A stretch of 64,000 nt of DNA from positions 62,001-126,000 of the forward strand of contig RPFO01000037.1 of assembly GCA_009746045.1 (NCBI GenBank), given 5' to 3'. The stretch's first letter is position 1, and each line of letters starts with the position of its first letter. Source of the stretch: Mesostigma viride. Its lineage: Eukaryota > Streptophyta > Mesostigmatophyceae > Mesostigmatales > Mesostigmataceae. Positions 34,988 to 51,958 of the stretch are shown one piece after another. Position numbers and translations under genes: made by a program. The notes beneath the pieces are model-generated. The model made no database searches. It was not told the origin of the DNA and saw only the letters and a list, made by a program, of their open reading frames with translations.

Positions 34988-36156
34988 CTAGACTATGCGA
35001 AGTTGAATTGAATTATTTAAATTGAATAGAATTGAATTGAACTGAACTGACTTGACTTGAATTGAATTGAATTGAATTGAATTGAATTGAATTGAATTGA
35101 ATTGAATTGAATTGAATTGAATTGAATTGAATTGAGTGGCTTCGACGTAGTTAAGCATCTCCTTGACGAGTGCAAAAACGGCATCATTGCCGGCCAACCT
35201 TCCGTCACCGTCTCCTTCCCCCTCGGCACCCTGAACGAAGGCATTGACGAACATGAGACAAGAAAGCAATAAATAGTTTAACGTATGCATATAGTCCGCG
35301 AGCGTAGGAAAATCTCAGAGTAGGGTGCTAAGAACACAGAAGGTAAAAAGGGTCACTCCACGGAGCTACCCCTCTGAATCTAAATCACCAAAAACGCACC
35401 GCTTCCTTTTCTCCCGCCTTCTTCCCCTTCTTTCCTTTTCCGCCTTTCTCCCCCTCGCCACCCTGGAGGAAGACATTGACGAAGATGAGACAGGAAAACA
35501 ATAAATAGTTTAACGTTTGCAAATAGTCGGCGTGCAGACAAAAAATACCGAATAGGGTGCAAAGCACGGAGAAGGTAAAAAGGTTCACTCCACAGAGCTA
35601 CCCCTCTAAATAAAAAATTCCGCGAAAAACGCACCTCTTCCTTTTCTCCCGCCTTCTTCCCCTTCTTTCCCTTCCCGCCCTTCTCCCCCCCGGCCGCGTC
35701 ATCCTCCATTTCCACCCCCTTATCCTTCCCCTTCTCCTTTTTATCCGCATCCCTCTTCTTTTTGGACGCTTTTGCCTGACCCTCAAGCAGCTTCGCCCGT
35801 TCACGATCCCTTCTCTTGAGATCCAACTTCATGAACTTGATGACCTTGTCCACCTTCGCCTCCGTGTACTCCTTTGGTTTCCACTTGAACTTTTCGGTGC
35901 CCTTGGACTTGACTTGGTTGACGAAATCATAGGCCAGCTCACCGTTGAAGGTGTCAGATTGCTTTGCGAAATCGGCCGCCGCTTCAACGCGTAGTTGGGC
36001 GAGATACTTGCGAAACTCCCCGGCACCAATCGTAACATCCTTAGGGGGCTTGCCTAGGATGAGGTCGCCAATATCACAGATAGTCTTCACCTTATTCTTT
36101 CTGTCAATAAGCTTCTTGGGATCCTGGAATGTCGTCGTCGCCTTTTTTTTAGCCTG
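34988..36156 (-). CDS. Large Lys/Glu-rich host gene, 3' exons (downstream of the TE-filled intron)
   Basis: Three exons continue the gene from 52856. Exon 36156-35635 (174 codons) starts after TACCTTCCAG and encodes QAKKKATTTFQDPKKLIDRK, KTICDIGDLILGKPPKDVTI, DFVNQVKSKGTEKFKWKPKE, then a Lys-rich region (KKKRDADKKEKGKDKG). Exon 35462-35400 (21 codons, GGEGEKGGKGKKGKKAGEKE) is a duplicate of the end of the previous exon. The last exon, from 35230, encodes GAEGEGDGDGRLAGNDAVFA and LVKEMLNYVEATQ, then runs into an (AATTG)n microsatellite read as repeated Phe-Asn-Ser-Ile-Gln until a stop at 34988. All introns are GT-AG, phase 0 and about 170 bp. The function is unknown. Basic/acidic low-complexity composition suggests a nuclear protein. 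Confidence 0.7.
35045..35136. repeat. (AATTG)n pentanucleotide microsatellite
   Basis: About 18 units, within the last open exon of the minus-strand gene. Because five bases are not a multiple of three, the frame cycles through a five-residue motif. Confidence 0.95.
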
Positions 36157-37668
36157 CTGGAAGGTATATTAACAACACACAACATACACATGAAGCGAAA
36201 TGTATTAACCCCTAAATGGTCTGAGATCCTGCCGATAAATCGGCTGGATCTTCACAATTTTGCAAACCAGATGCCATCCAACCTACCCATATCCAATGGC
36301 TGTCCTTGAGGGCCAAGCATGTCCATGAGTTGCCCTTCGGGTTGGTATATCACAACCTCACATATATGCAGGGTAGGCCATATATAACTGCCGTCAAAGT
36401 CAGGCGGGTCAAGACGCGCATTTTCATTTTTGGTAGAATGTGCATTTTGAATTATGTTATAAGACCTAGGCACCTACCACTTCAGGGATGATAAACAATT
36501 AGTTGCTGAACAGTTTGAGCCATTGGGGTCATCATTTGGGTGGGTATACCAGCAGTTACACCCAGTACAGCCCATAGGGGTACCGTTGGTAAAAAGCAAC
36601 CAAGGGGGTAAGGGTGGGCATACTACCTACTAATATGGCCACCAACCATGCCAAACAATACATTTCCCTTCCACAATGATGGGGAAACATAACTGCATCA
36701 TCACACTGCCCTTACATGGCACCTATGTGCAGGTGCTACCTTGTCCATGCACGTAGGTAACGTGGTACGGATACCCTACGCAAGGCATGCATTCTAGGAG
36801 GCAGCCACCAACAAACTAGTGATGTTGAGCCTATTTCAGCCTGCCCTAGCAAGGATAAACTAGGCCTAAGCTGCTATAGCTTGCCAGGTGATGGCCAGCA
36901 CACCTGGTGGCACATGCTGTCAATGGGAAGCTTTTACTCACCAGTTACGTGCTTGATGATGCCACAGAGACCAGCCAACTGCCTCACACTCATGCAATAT
37001 GTGTATGGGAAATGTATAACAAACATATATGGAGGTATTCAAACCCATACAGCCTCTAAAACTTATCACCATCACCCTGTGGCAGGTCAACTGACTGAGG
37101 GAAGCATCTAAGAAGGGTGTTTTAGAAAGGGGCCAGGCCAGGGTCAAGAAAGAGCATGAATAATGCAAAAAGAATGTGCTACACAAGCTAGAACGTATAT
37201 ATAAACGTCAAACATCGATAGGAAAACGATGCTTAAGCTTTACCAGGCATGGATGGCGTTACCTTGGCCCAGGCGGTGGCCGCAAAATGGCGCATTTCGG
37301 CACACCAAAGTTGTGCAGCATGGTCGCTGGATTCGGCGATTTCTGGCCACCCTTGCACGTTTACGACTAATATGTATCATAAAAATTACAAAGAAACCGA
37401 TATATCCTTTAAAATACGCCGGAAAGGTATTGCTGTCAACGTTTCTATCGTCCGGCCTGATCGCAGTTTTTTCCAGCAAGAACGCTGCCGACACCTATCA
37501 AATGGCATTCCCGCGAACCAAAAATTGGCCTGTATGATCTTTAGGACGCCTAAAATCAATATCCTAAGTTTGGTCAGAAAATTCGAACGAAAACGTAAAT
37601 GCCATGCGTGGGCGCAAGCCGCCATGGCCAGGTCGTCGTTTTCCGGAATGCACGTTGTACGTGAAAAA

Positions 37669-37930
37669 GGAGTTTTTGTAAACATCAGACACTGATTTCT
37701 TCAGACGATGCACAAGGCTGGGCGCGGCGCAGCGTGCGCAAGGCTGGCGTGCGCAAGGCTGGGGAGTGCGCGAGGCTGGGAGTGCGCAAGGCTGGGCGCG
37801 GCGCGACTTGACAGCTACCCACTGGTGCGGCGTAAAACTCCAACCGACGTAAAAGTGTGGCTTGCAAAAGGCGCCAAATTTTGAGCAAGCAGGACTTGGG
37901 TCAAATTCGCCGATGCGACCTCTGGTGATC
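37669..37930 (+). repeat. MULE left terminal inverted repeat
   Basis: Nearly identical to the reverse complement of 51550-51721 over the first ~140 bp, then diverging with indels to about 37930. It includes several GTGCGCAAGGCTGG units. Confidence 0.8.
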
Positions 37931-38006
37931 ATGGCCGCAACTAGCCGACTGCAATCCTCGTGAAGAACGTCGCGGCTTGCGATTTCATTTCATAGGCACT
38001 ATCATC

Positions 38007-42179
<4,173 letters not shown>

Positions 42180-42269
42180 TGAAAGGCAGTGATGGCTCGG
42201 TTTTTTATGGATTTGACCAAGCAAATTTTTTTCGCATTACTATGAGCCTAACTCCTGAACCTCGTGCTA

Positions 42270-43228
42270 GTGTAAAGGTGTTACGCGACTCGATCATTCT
42301 GTCTGCGGCACTGCGAGCTCTCTTATGCGGATCAAACCTGCGTCATTTGCCTGCGCCGCGCCATCCCTGCTCAACAGCGGCGGCTTTGCGAGCTGCCCCG
42401 GTCCCAACAGCGGGGTTGGCGTCGTGCCCGCGCCTGGGCTCAGCCCCCCCCAACGGCCGCCTTACTGACTGACCCGTGCGCAAGGTAATTGCTTGTTAGA
42501 AGAGACAGCCCCCTTGGGCCACGCGGCATGCCAACCTGACATCATTATGTTCATCGTGTGATGATGCGTGGCGTTAGGTATGGAGTAAGGCACTTGGCTT
42601 TCGGACTAAGGCACCCATGTGGACCAAACCTGCGTCGTTTGCGTGCCTTTGCCTGCAGCGCACTGTCCCCGCTCAGCAGCGAGCCTGGCACATCCGTGCC
42701 CGGCGCTGACAATCGCATCCCTGGCAGCCGCACCACCGGCAGCGGCTTTGCGAGCTGCCCCGGTCCCAACAGCGGGGCTGGCGTCGCGCCCGCGCCTGGG
42801 CTCAGCCCCCCCCAACGGCCGCCTTACCGACTGTCCCGTGCGCAAGGTAATTGCTTGTTAGAAGAGACAGCCCCCTTGGGCCACGCGGCATGCCAACCTG
42901 ACATCATTATGTTCATCGTGTGATGATGCGTGGCGTTAGGTATGGAGTAAAGCACTTGGCTTTCGGACTAAGGCACCCATGTGGACCAAACCTGCGTCGT
43001 TTGCGTGCCTTTGCCTGCAGCGCACTGTCCCCGCTCAGCAGCGAGCCTGGCACATCCGTGCCCGGCGCTGACAATCGCATCCCTGGCAGCCGCACCAGCG
43101 GCAGCGGCTTTGCGAGCTGCCCCGGTCCCAACAGCGGGGCTGGCGTCGCGCCCGCGCCGGGGCTCAGCCCCCCCCAACGGCCGCCTTACTGACTGCCCCG
43201 TGCGCAAGGTAATTGCTTGTTAGAAGAA
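42270..43228 (+). repeat. 362-bp tandem repeat carrying an exon-like cassette
   Basis: Two full copies (period 362, ATGATGCGTGGCGTTAGG at 42561 and 42923) and one partial upstream copy. Each has a TTTGCCTGCAG acceptor-like site, a Pro/Ser/Gly open segment (LSPLSSEPGTSVPGADNR, GFASCPGPNSGAG) and a GCGCAAG|GTAATTGC donor-like site. The third copy has a stop just before the donor. They could be alternative 5' exons of the transposase gene that follows. Confidence 0.7.
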
Positions 43229-43569
43229 TGCGCGCATCATGTGTTGATGCGCCTCTCGATTACATGACCCCATGAAATTAGTTTGGTGTATAAATATACA
43301 TATAATTTAATGTTGTATGCATCAAATAAGGGGTTAGTTAGCCTCTCACCGTCTCAAGTAACCCAGTGGGTGAACGGTTAATGGGTCGGCTACGGTTATT
43401 GGGTTGTTTTATAGGGTCCCGAGGTTAAGGTTGATAAACGTTGCTCGAACTCATTCCATGTTGTTTGCTGTCTCACTTAGTCTTGTTCACACACTACACT
43501 TGCTATTGTGTCTCATTGCACAGGGACGCTCCACGGGACATAGGAGGGGATTGCGATCTTGCCAAGAAT

Positions 43570-46500
43570 ATGCCGACGGGGCCTTGGGAATCCTGGGTCG
43601 CCGCTCGTGCCGCAATTCAATCATGGGCTGATCATGGTGAGCATGGAGCCTTCGCGTTATGCGCCCGCTACGTGGCTCAGAGCAGAACAGAGCGCCGGGA
43701 ATTCTGGTGCGATGGTTGCGGTGTAGCTAATCATCAAGGCAAAAAACAGACAACATCCAAGAAGACGAATTGTGAGTGGCGAGTTGTGATTGCAAAGCGG
43801 AAGGATGGGATGTTTTATGTCACAAAATACCCATTGCCCGTGACAAGCCTAAAGCCAGGGCACCTTCCCACTGGCCACAATCATGAGCTAAGACGTCCCG
43901 GGACCATTGCTGCTCTCTTGGACCCCATGCTTCGAAAGCTGCCTGATGAGGTGAAGGCAAGGATATTGTTGTGCAGGAAGAGCGGGGTCGACCTGCCAAC
44001 AATCCTGACAATGATCGATAAGGAATTTGGGGAAAACCGCACGTGGATTGATAGCGATGTCAGGAATTTCCTGCGGCGGTCTCCTGAAGATAACTTGTCG
44101 TCTGCGTCGAAGTTGGTCTCCTGGTGCTATGCCCAGCAAGATGCCGATCCTCGTTTCTACTGGAAGCATGCTGTTGATGGCAACAACCGGCTCAACCTTC
44201 TTTTCTACGCGACGGGGGACATGAGGGAGCGTTATGCCATGGCTTGTGATTCCCAGGCGGTTTCTGTTGACGCGACCCACGGCACGAATAATCATGGCAT
44301 GAAGCTAATCTTCTTCACGGGTGTGTCTCCTTACGGGAAAAATGACATTTATGGAGTTGCCCTAACAGTGTCGGAGCACGAGCAGGCATTTGGCTGGATA
44401 TGGGACCAGTTCGCTGAGTGCATGCATGGGCACTTGCCGAAGGTTGCCATCACCGACGAAGACCAGGCCATGGCATTGGCGATTACAAAGCGAGGAATCA
44501 CTCATCATCTTTGTATATTCCACCTCTTCATCATGAATGTGACAAAGAACATGAGGCGTTGCTTCGGTGACGAAGCTGCGTGGGAGAAGTTTTACCTGGC
44601 ATTGTGGCGGCTACGCAACCAAACCGATCTTCGCAGCCGTGAGCACTTTGACAGAGATTTTTTGCAGGTCCTTCTTCTCCTTCCCCAGAAGTATTGGGGC
44701 CCCAAATGCCGCACGTTGGCCCATTGGTCCAACCTGCCCTACCTCCAGGCTGGTCATGTCCCTCGTCATCCTCGCATGTTGAATGCGCACGTTGAAAAGG
44801 ATGACATGTTGCGCCTCGGACGTTTGACAGCCAGCCTGCTTGCCGCCGTCTTGGGTATGTTTGAAAGCGATGTCGCTGGCCACTTTGGTTTCAAATGCGG
44901 ACACGCTCGTGTGATAGAAGCATTGCGGCACCTGCGCCGCGAGTCTGCTAGCTGTACAGAAGATCTGATTACTCGTGTGCGTTTGTGCTACGGCATCATG
45001 CACGAGTCAACTGCCAAGTCAGATTTTCTGGACAGCTTCCCGGATGCTACCATGACATCATGCCCCACGGCGGTCTCACAAGACGACAGTCGGTTTGCAG
45101 CGACGACGGATGGCTTGGTGCAGGGTTGGGTTTCATTGGCTGACAAGACATGCACGTACGATGATGGCGTCCTACTTGAAGTCAAGACCCACCCTACGTT
45201 CATGGAGGGGCCGACCTTGCGTGCTGGGGAGGAACGGTACGTATGTTTCAATCCAATTTACCACCGCAACACTGTAAAGAGCCGGTATGGACACCCACAG
45301 CTCTGCACACATCTTGATTATCCAAGCAATTAGTGTACAAGTGTTTCGCCTCCGTGGCTTACCATTATGCATCATCAGCACAACAAGTTTTAACAGTGAT
45401 TGCAAACCACGGTTTTTTATGTGTCATGCAAGGTCTACCAAAAGGCGGTGTCACCATTGCATTTTTAGGCCCAAATGCATGTGTCACCCGAAATGCATCT
45501 AAACCTTAAACCTTCCTCAACCTTTTCATGAAACAATCAAAGGTTCATTACAATATCTGATTTTCTCGCCAACTAGTTTTGCCTGTTGGCTTAGCCCCCC
45601 CAACATGGCCCGGGTAGCACGTGTTCGCCGCCCTCATCAGGGGGAATAGTATCACATTTGGTCAATAGGCCATACCAAGTCATGCTTGTTGCCCCAACCA
45701 ACTAGAGCATATTCTCAATGCCCATTCCCGCCATCCAAGCTATGCCTCCTGTTTACCGCCGCAACACCGGTTGCCAGCAGCCCATTACTCACTTCACCCG
45801 CCGCTTGCTACACAAGGCCTTGCCGCCTTGCCCAACATGCTGCCTGCTTCGCCTCGTTCGGCCGAATTTCGCAAGTAACCTTGCAGTTCCAAGTACCTCA
45901 GGTTTGCTTGACATTCCCCCTCCCTCACCCCCTCCCACCCCCCCTCCCTCCCTTTTAGAAGCTACATACACCGCTACGTTCAAGAAGTATAAGTATTTAT
46001 CTATATATTATACAAAGTTGACAAGATATTTATCACACACTTAGTTTCAGTTGGCTAACTCGCTTTCTATGTCGTGTGCCCAAGGGGCTTTTTGTTGTGC
46101 ATCGATGAATTACGCCAGACATAGGTGTAACTTTTCTGTACATGTTCTTGTTGTCGCTCTGTTGACTTGTTGTCGCTTCACAGGCAATGCACTATTGTGT
46201 GGAAGGACGCGCATCCCCTGGAGAAGATGCGACTGTACCATTTTGCCCAGCTTCAGTGGCAAATGAAGGTGAAGAATATGCGTTGTGGCCTTCTCCTCAG
46301 CTGGACGATGGAGAACGGCATGCGTGTGTTCGAGGTGCGTCGAAGCGATGAGTGGTTGTCGCTAGCGACTGATATTGCGAACATCTTCTGGGACGAGTAC
46401 GTAACCTACAAACAAAGCCCGGTGGAGAACTTTCAGAATCGTTTTCCTGGGTATACTTCCTTCATAGATCTTACACAACAACTTTGCGAGGTGGTAAACA

Positions 46501-47786
46501 GCGTCTTTGTACCCAGCTGCAGAGCCAAGATTGCTGAGGATGCGCGATTTGTGGCTGCTGGTAGTGATGGCTACAACCAGGTGTTTGACTTGTTGTATCC
46601 ACCCGCCAAATGTGAGCGGTCTCACATGGACAAGCTGTATGACACCGCGCGTAAATGGGCCCGCCGCTTTACTTGGGGTGACTCAACATTTGGGATGAGC
46701 TCTTCCCAAAGGTCCGAGGTCACGCACAACGCGATAAAAAACCGTGTGGACAAAACCACGCAGTTGGAGGAGCTCCCTGTTGTGCTGGCTGATTTGTGGC
46801 AACGGCGTGCGGAGTCACATGAGATCGAGCTTTACCGTCGATCTAAGCACCACCTGAACCGCATCAGTCCCATAGCCCACCCGGTTTTGGTTGATGCTGA
46901 GACAAAGTTAGCCAAATATGCTTTTGACAAGCTGAAAATCCAGTTAGCAATGGCGTTTCATTACATAGTTGGTCCCGTGTATGATGGCAACCTGGTGGAG
47001 GTAAAGTTATCTCCAGAGAGCTCTGGGAGCCAGGCTCGCCGAGAACAACTGAAGGAGGATGAGCCTACGGTAGTGTCAAGGATTGTTACTCTTGGCAGCG
47101 ACAAGCACCCCATTGCTTGCAGTTGTCAATATGTTGTCCACATGGGCCTCCCTTGCAGGCACGTGCTTGCTGTGGAGCTAATTGCTGTGTGGCTTCAAGC
47201 AAAGGCTCTGCCGTTGCAGTGTGTCCACCAGAAGTGGTTGTTGCCTTTAGATCAGGCAAATATGCGCAATGAGTCTTTCAAAGCGATGACAAGGCCGCAG
47301 CATCCTACACCCCACTTGGTTGTTGACCCAACCACCCCCTCCAACGTGGAGGTGACACCAAACTATGCCAACTTGATAGCCCTTAGCCGCCGCCTTGTTC
47401 AATTGGCGGTCGAGTCCCGTAAGGAAGTGGAAATCATGCAGCATATAGAGCGTGGAATTGAGATGTGTGTTTCCGACAACCCCGGTCTTCCAGCCACAAC
47501 CCCGGGCCCTGCACAACCGATGATAGCTCAGCACCCACTCCCAGTCAATGCGCAAGCAACATCTGCGCCAACCCAACAGCCCTTGTTATGTGGCAACCCA
47601 CCAATCGCAAAGCCGCGGGGAAGGCCTAAGGTCCACGGGGCTCAGTCTAGGAGGCACCGCAGTGCTTGCGAGCCGGATAGAGCAGCTAGTCGCAAAGGCA
47701 AGCAGCCTCGTAGTGCAACTGCACAGTGTGAAGAGGGGCCTATTTCCAAAAAGCCATTCTTCCGTGGCTCCCACCCTACCTCCTAG
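43570..47786 (+). CDS. MuDR/FAR1-type Mutator transposase with SWIM zinc finger
   Basis: Two exons (43570-45284 and 46184-47786; intron 45285-46183, GT-AG, phase-consistent) give 1,105 residues from the ATG at 43570. The frame is open back to an acceptor at 43523, so a 5' exon may exist. The N-terminal FAR1-like zinc-binding region has FWCDGC near residue 40, NCEWRVVIAKRKDG, and GHNHEL. The catalytic core has VSVDATHGTN (Asp at about residue 234), AITDEDQA (Asp at about 296), the C-x2-H motif LCIFH, and SSSQRSEVTHNA (Glu at about 750). The SWIM finger CSCQYVVHMGLPCRH starts at about residue 884. A C-terminal AT-hook KPRGRPKV follows. The D2-E spacing is unusually long. The protein cuts and pastes the surrounding TIR element. 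All key residues are present, so it may be functional. Confidence 0.85.
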
Positions 47787-49440
47787 TTCATCCCCTTCAA
47801 TTAGTCCATCCCAGCCTTGTCCATTGTACCACTCGGTCACGAGATAGCTGCCCTTGGGTGGTGCCATGTCCGGCGGATGAGTTAAAATGTTGTTATTGTA
47901 TTAAAGCATGGATAAAATAATTGCATTTTCATTTTAGCAACATCAAAGAGACAACATAACATGTTCATAATTCAATTGTGATTGATTTGGGTTTGATAAA
48001 CAGTGCTCTCAACGTTTTCCAATTCATCTACACCTTAGTCATGAATTTCAATACAAAATGCTGGTGGGATGGTGATGCATGGAGCATGAATTAATGGATT
48101 AAAATATTTACTCATATAATTTTAACACCTAAAAAGTGATTTCAGTCGTCACATGCAATGTTGGGCTACCACCTCTTTTGTTTTGGAATTTTGGCACAGT
48201 ATCGAGAAAGAGGTAATTCCAAAGTTTGCCAATGACTGCATGGTCTCGGAGCTAAACCAAGAGTTGTGTGTACGACCCTCATTTGTCGTGGCATGATCCA
48301 CGTAGGGTCTGAGTACAAGGCTAACCAGGACAGTCATAATGCGTACACTCTATGCTCCTAGTACTTGTTGATATTGACATATTCTCCAGATTTCTGGCCT
48401 GCGCCGGTAGTCGCTTTGATATTGCATTCATTATGCTCACGTGATGCATGTCACGATAATATTATACTGTCTAACGTATTAGTTGCATTGAATTGAAGCG
48501 TTACTCCGTTGGGAGATCACGTAACACATGTCCGGTAGTCTGTAATATTAAGGCAGATGGTGCGCAAGGATAGATGGCAAGTAGTGATGAAGGAGACCAC
48601 CCCCAAGTCTGTGGGGGCTCCGCGTGTGACCAAGTATGGCATTCATAGCGATTCGGGCCGCGGTGCCCACACCCCTGTAACTAGGACCTAGATAGCTTAT
48701 ACCATCCATTCCATCCCATGTTCCCCTCCCACTGAGGACTTATGCTCACGTGACGCAGTCACGTGTCTATTAATTAATTAATTAATGTCCGGTAGGGGCA
48801 CCTCGGGTAACCCGCTACGGTCGGCACAGTGCCACCGGCCGCGGGGCCCACAATCCTGCTACCCGTGCTTAGATAGTTTCTTTCGCATGTCATCCATTCC
48901 CTTCATGAGGATACTGCTCACGCAGTCACGTGGTATTAATTAATTAATTAAATGTCCGTGAGAGGGGGTACATGGTCTATAAGCGTGCTAAGCAACAACC
49001 TGCAAATGATGTAAACTTAATAATGCTCACGTGATGTTTGTTAATTATAATATTGATAATTGTCTCTTGTTCACGTGGTGCAGTCACGTTCTTATCGCAC
49101 GCAATTGATAGCACTGTTACGAGTTAACCCACCTCTATGTGAGAACCTGTACGTCTCCACCGTTGGCACTCGAATGGTACCTATCACCACTAAAGATGAT
49201 TTAGAGGAATCGTTCGCGACAGCTAGATTGCAATGAAGCTTGATACATGTTCAGCTGCAATAAAACACATTTCCCAATTAACACAAGCAACAGCTATTGT
49301 GTGGGTCGACAACAACCAACTAACTATGAGCCCAACTCGAACGTATCGACGTTGGCTAGACTGCCATTATTGTTCTCACGACAGACCATACATTGAGGTG
49401 CTCACAGAACGCTGGCACCAAGGGCAGAGGACATACAGGT
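47787..49440. other. MULE interior downstream of the transposase, no supported gene
   Basis: AATAAA-like signals occur near 47905. The CTCCGTTGGGAGATCACG motif near 48500 and repeated CTCACGTG(G)/CAGTCACGT phrases at 48740-49090 mark old dispersed repeats. A 69-codon frame at 49233-49442 is unsupported. Confidence 0.4.
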
Positions 49441-49454
49441 AAAAACCATGACAT

Positions 49455-50262
49455 GAGTAGGAACGGGCATGGCATGACTAGGAACGTGTACAGCATGACT
49501 AGGAACGGGTATGGCATGACTAGGAAGTAGGAACAGGTATGGCATGACTAGGAAAGAGCATGGCATGACTAGGAACGGGCATGGCATGACTAGGAACGGG
49601 TGTGGCATGACTAGGAACGTGTACAACATGACTAGGAACGGGTATGGCATGACTAGGAATGAGTATGTCATGACTCGGAACGGGTATGGCATGACTCGGA
49701 ACGACCATGGCATGACTAGGAACGGGTACAGCATGACTAGGAACGGGTATGGCATGACTAGGAATGAGTATGTCATGACTCGGAACGGGTATGGCATGAC
49801 TCGGAACGACCATGGCATGACTAGGAACGGGTATGGCATGACTAGGAACGGGTGTGGCATGACTAGGAGCGTGTACAGCATGACTAGGAACGGGTATGGC
49901 ATGACTAGGAACGGGTATGGCATGACTAGGAACGGGTATGGCATGACTAGGAACGGGCATGGCATGACTAGGAACGGGTGTGGCATGACTAGGAACGGGC
50001 ATGGCATGACTAGGAACGGCCATGGCATGACTAGGAACGGGCATGGCATGACTAGGAACGGGTATGGCATGACTAGGAACGGGTATGGCATGACTAGGAA
50101 CGGGTATGGCATGACTAGGAACGGGCATGGCATGACTAGTAACGAGTATGGCATGACTAGGAACGGGCATGGCATGACTAGGAACGGGTATGGCATGACT
50201 CGGAACGACCATGGCATGACTAGGAACGGCCATGGCATGACTAGGAACGGGTATGGCATGAC
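49455..50262. repeat. 21-bp minisatellite, about 38 copies
   Basis: The unit is GGCATGACTAGGAACGGGTAT with single-base variants (GGGC, GACC, AGTA). A short satellite array at 50706-50815 has the same unit. The 21-bp period keeps frames open, giving repeated Met-Thr-Arg-Asn-Gly or Pro-Ser-His-Ala artefacts. Confidence 0.95.
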
Positions 50263-51469
50263 GTGGCCCACGCGCATGTGCGCCCATAATGGCCCCCATG
50301 GATGATGCTTTCAGTATTTAGCCGCGCCCAGCCTACAATGGGACCTCCCATGGATGATGCATTAAGAATTTAGCCATGCGATGCCTATGCAGGGAGTTAC
50401 TCTCTGCTGAGATGCCATGTGTACACCAGCTATAGCCTAGCCACATACCCTCCACCCCATATGTCATGCAGGCCTTCTAGGCCCTCTCCTCAAGCCCCCC
50501 CTGGGTGCCTGTGCTTGTTAAGGAGGCATGAACCATCATGGCGGTGCAGGTGCACCTTGTGCACCCAGAGCAGGTGACAGTTGTACATCCTCCACCTGCA
50601 GGTTGTAGCCCTGATTGTATTACAAACCCATAGATGCCCTTTTCTCAGGGCTATGTGTTACATATGCTCCCAACGGAGCTATCATTTTAATTAATTAATT
50701 AATTAATGGCATGACTAGGAACGGGAGTGACATGACTAGGAACGACCATGGCATGACTCGGAACGACCATGGCATGACTAGGAAGGAGCATGGCATGACT
50801 AGGAACGGGTATGGCGGCCAAGCACGTGGGCGGGTTCGTGCTATTCGTACCGTTGATGCTGAAGAGTCACAGGTATCGTTGGAACGGAACGGTCCAGGGG
50901 TCGCAGGCGGTTCTTCCCGGGACTGATCTTCCAGCGCTGCAAGAAAATCACGAACATGTCCCTGGTTGGGTAAAGAAAGCAGGCAAACCCCGACCGGCCG
51001 ACCGCGTCCCCACCGTGCATGTACCTTGGTAAGACGTACGTAAGGTTCTGTGGGCTGAACTGACCGCGCTTCAAGAATATGACGATTTGAAGCCACTATG
51101 AAGGTATATGCAAACCATGTCGGCGTCATCCGCTCGACCCCTCTTACTCAGATATAGTTGGATATGCAGCATAAAAAGCAACGGGGAGAAATTGTCAATG
51201 ACTATGATCCCCCAACTGTGGGTGTTAGGAAATAGAAAAAGCATGGCAGGCATAGCTTGCGTGCAACATTGGGGGTCGGAAATTCTAGTCGGGGGGGTCA
51301 GTGGACTCCAACGTGGACTCGAGACTCAGATTGATTGATTATTGAGGGTAAACTGCACGACTACAGGCTCTTTGCGCGCGCCACATGTTAAGTAATCATG
51401 CCATCAGCTGCCATTTTGAACGCATCATAAGGAAACCCGTCGGGTTAAAAACTAAGATCTAAACGGCCA
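50263..51469. other. MULE interior, right part
   Basis: Contains a TTAATTAATTAATTAA run (50688-50705), a short continuation of the 21-bp array, and at 51105-51275 the dispersed coding-like block shared with 11539-11808 (IPQLWVLGNRKSM). No supported gene. Confidence 0.4.
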
Positions 51470-51721
51470 TCACCACTCGCATCGACGACGAAATTCGGCT
51501 AAGTCCAAAGGCAGCCGATACGATTTACGTCGTTTGCAGTTTTACGCGCCAGCCTTGCGCACGCTGCCGCGCCGCGCCCAGCCACGATGCACTCCCAGCC
51601 TTGCGCACTCCCAGCCTCGCGCACTCCCCAGCCTTGCGCACGCCAGCCTTGCGCACGCTGCGCCGCGCCCAGCCTTGTGCATCGTCTGAAGAAATCAGTG
51701 TCTGATGTTTACAAAAACTCC
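51470..51721 (-). repeat. MULE right terminal inverted repeat
   Basis: Reverse complement of the left TIR, ending ...AACAAAAACTCC-type sequence at 51721. It contains an extra AGTGCATCGTGGCTGGG segment relative to the left copy. Confidence 0.8.
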
Positions 51722-51958
51722 GTGAAAAAGTACCCTGACCCCTTGTACTTTGACCGGCCAGAACACCTCTATAACTTTGTCAGAAGTATGCAAACCCATA
51801 TACCATGCTTTAGAGTATTTTATAAACTTTCGATCTTCTCAGCTAAACGTTTCCTAATTCTCAATAGTTTTCGCGGCATTTGGTCATCGCCCGAGAAGGG
51901 GCCGATGCATCGGCTGGAACTCGATTTTTGGCGGAAAATCGGCCGCAAGACCATTTAG

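Noticed and set aside
43340-43420. A possible tRNA-like segment (AACCCAGTGGGTGAACGGTTAA)
   Set aside because: I could not fold a complete cloverleaf with acceptor, D, anticodon and T arms.
49402-50305. Open frames of Met-Thr-Arg-Asn-Gly and Pro-Ser-His-Ala repeats; possible CRISPR-like array
   Set aside because: A head-to-tail 21-bp minisatellite with no spacers and no associated genes. The 21-bp period keeps frames open.
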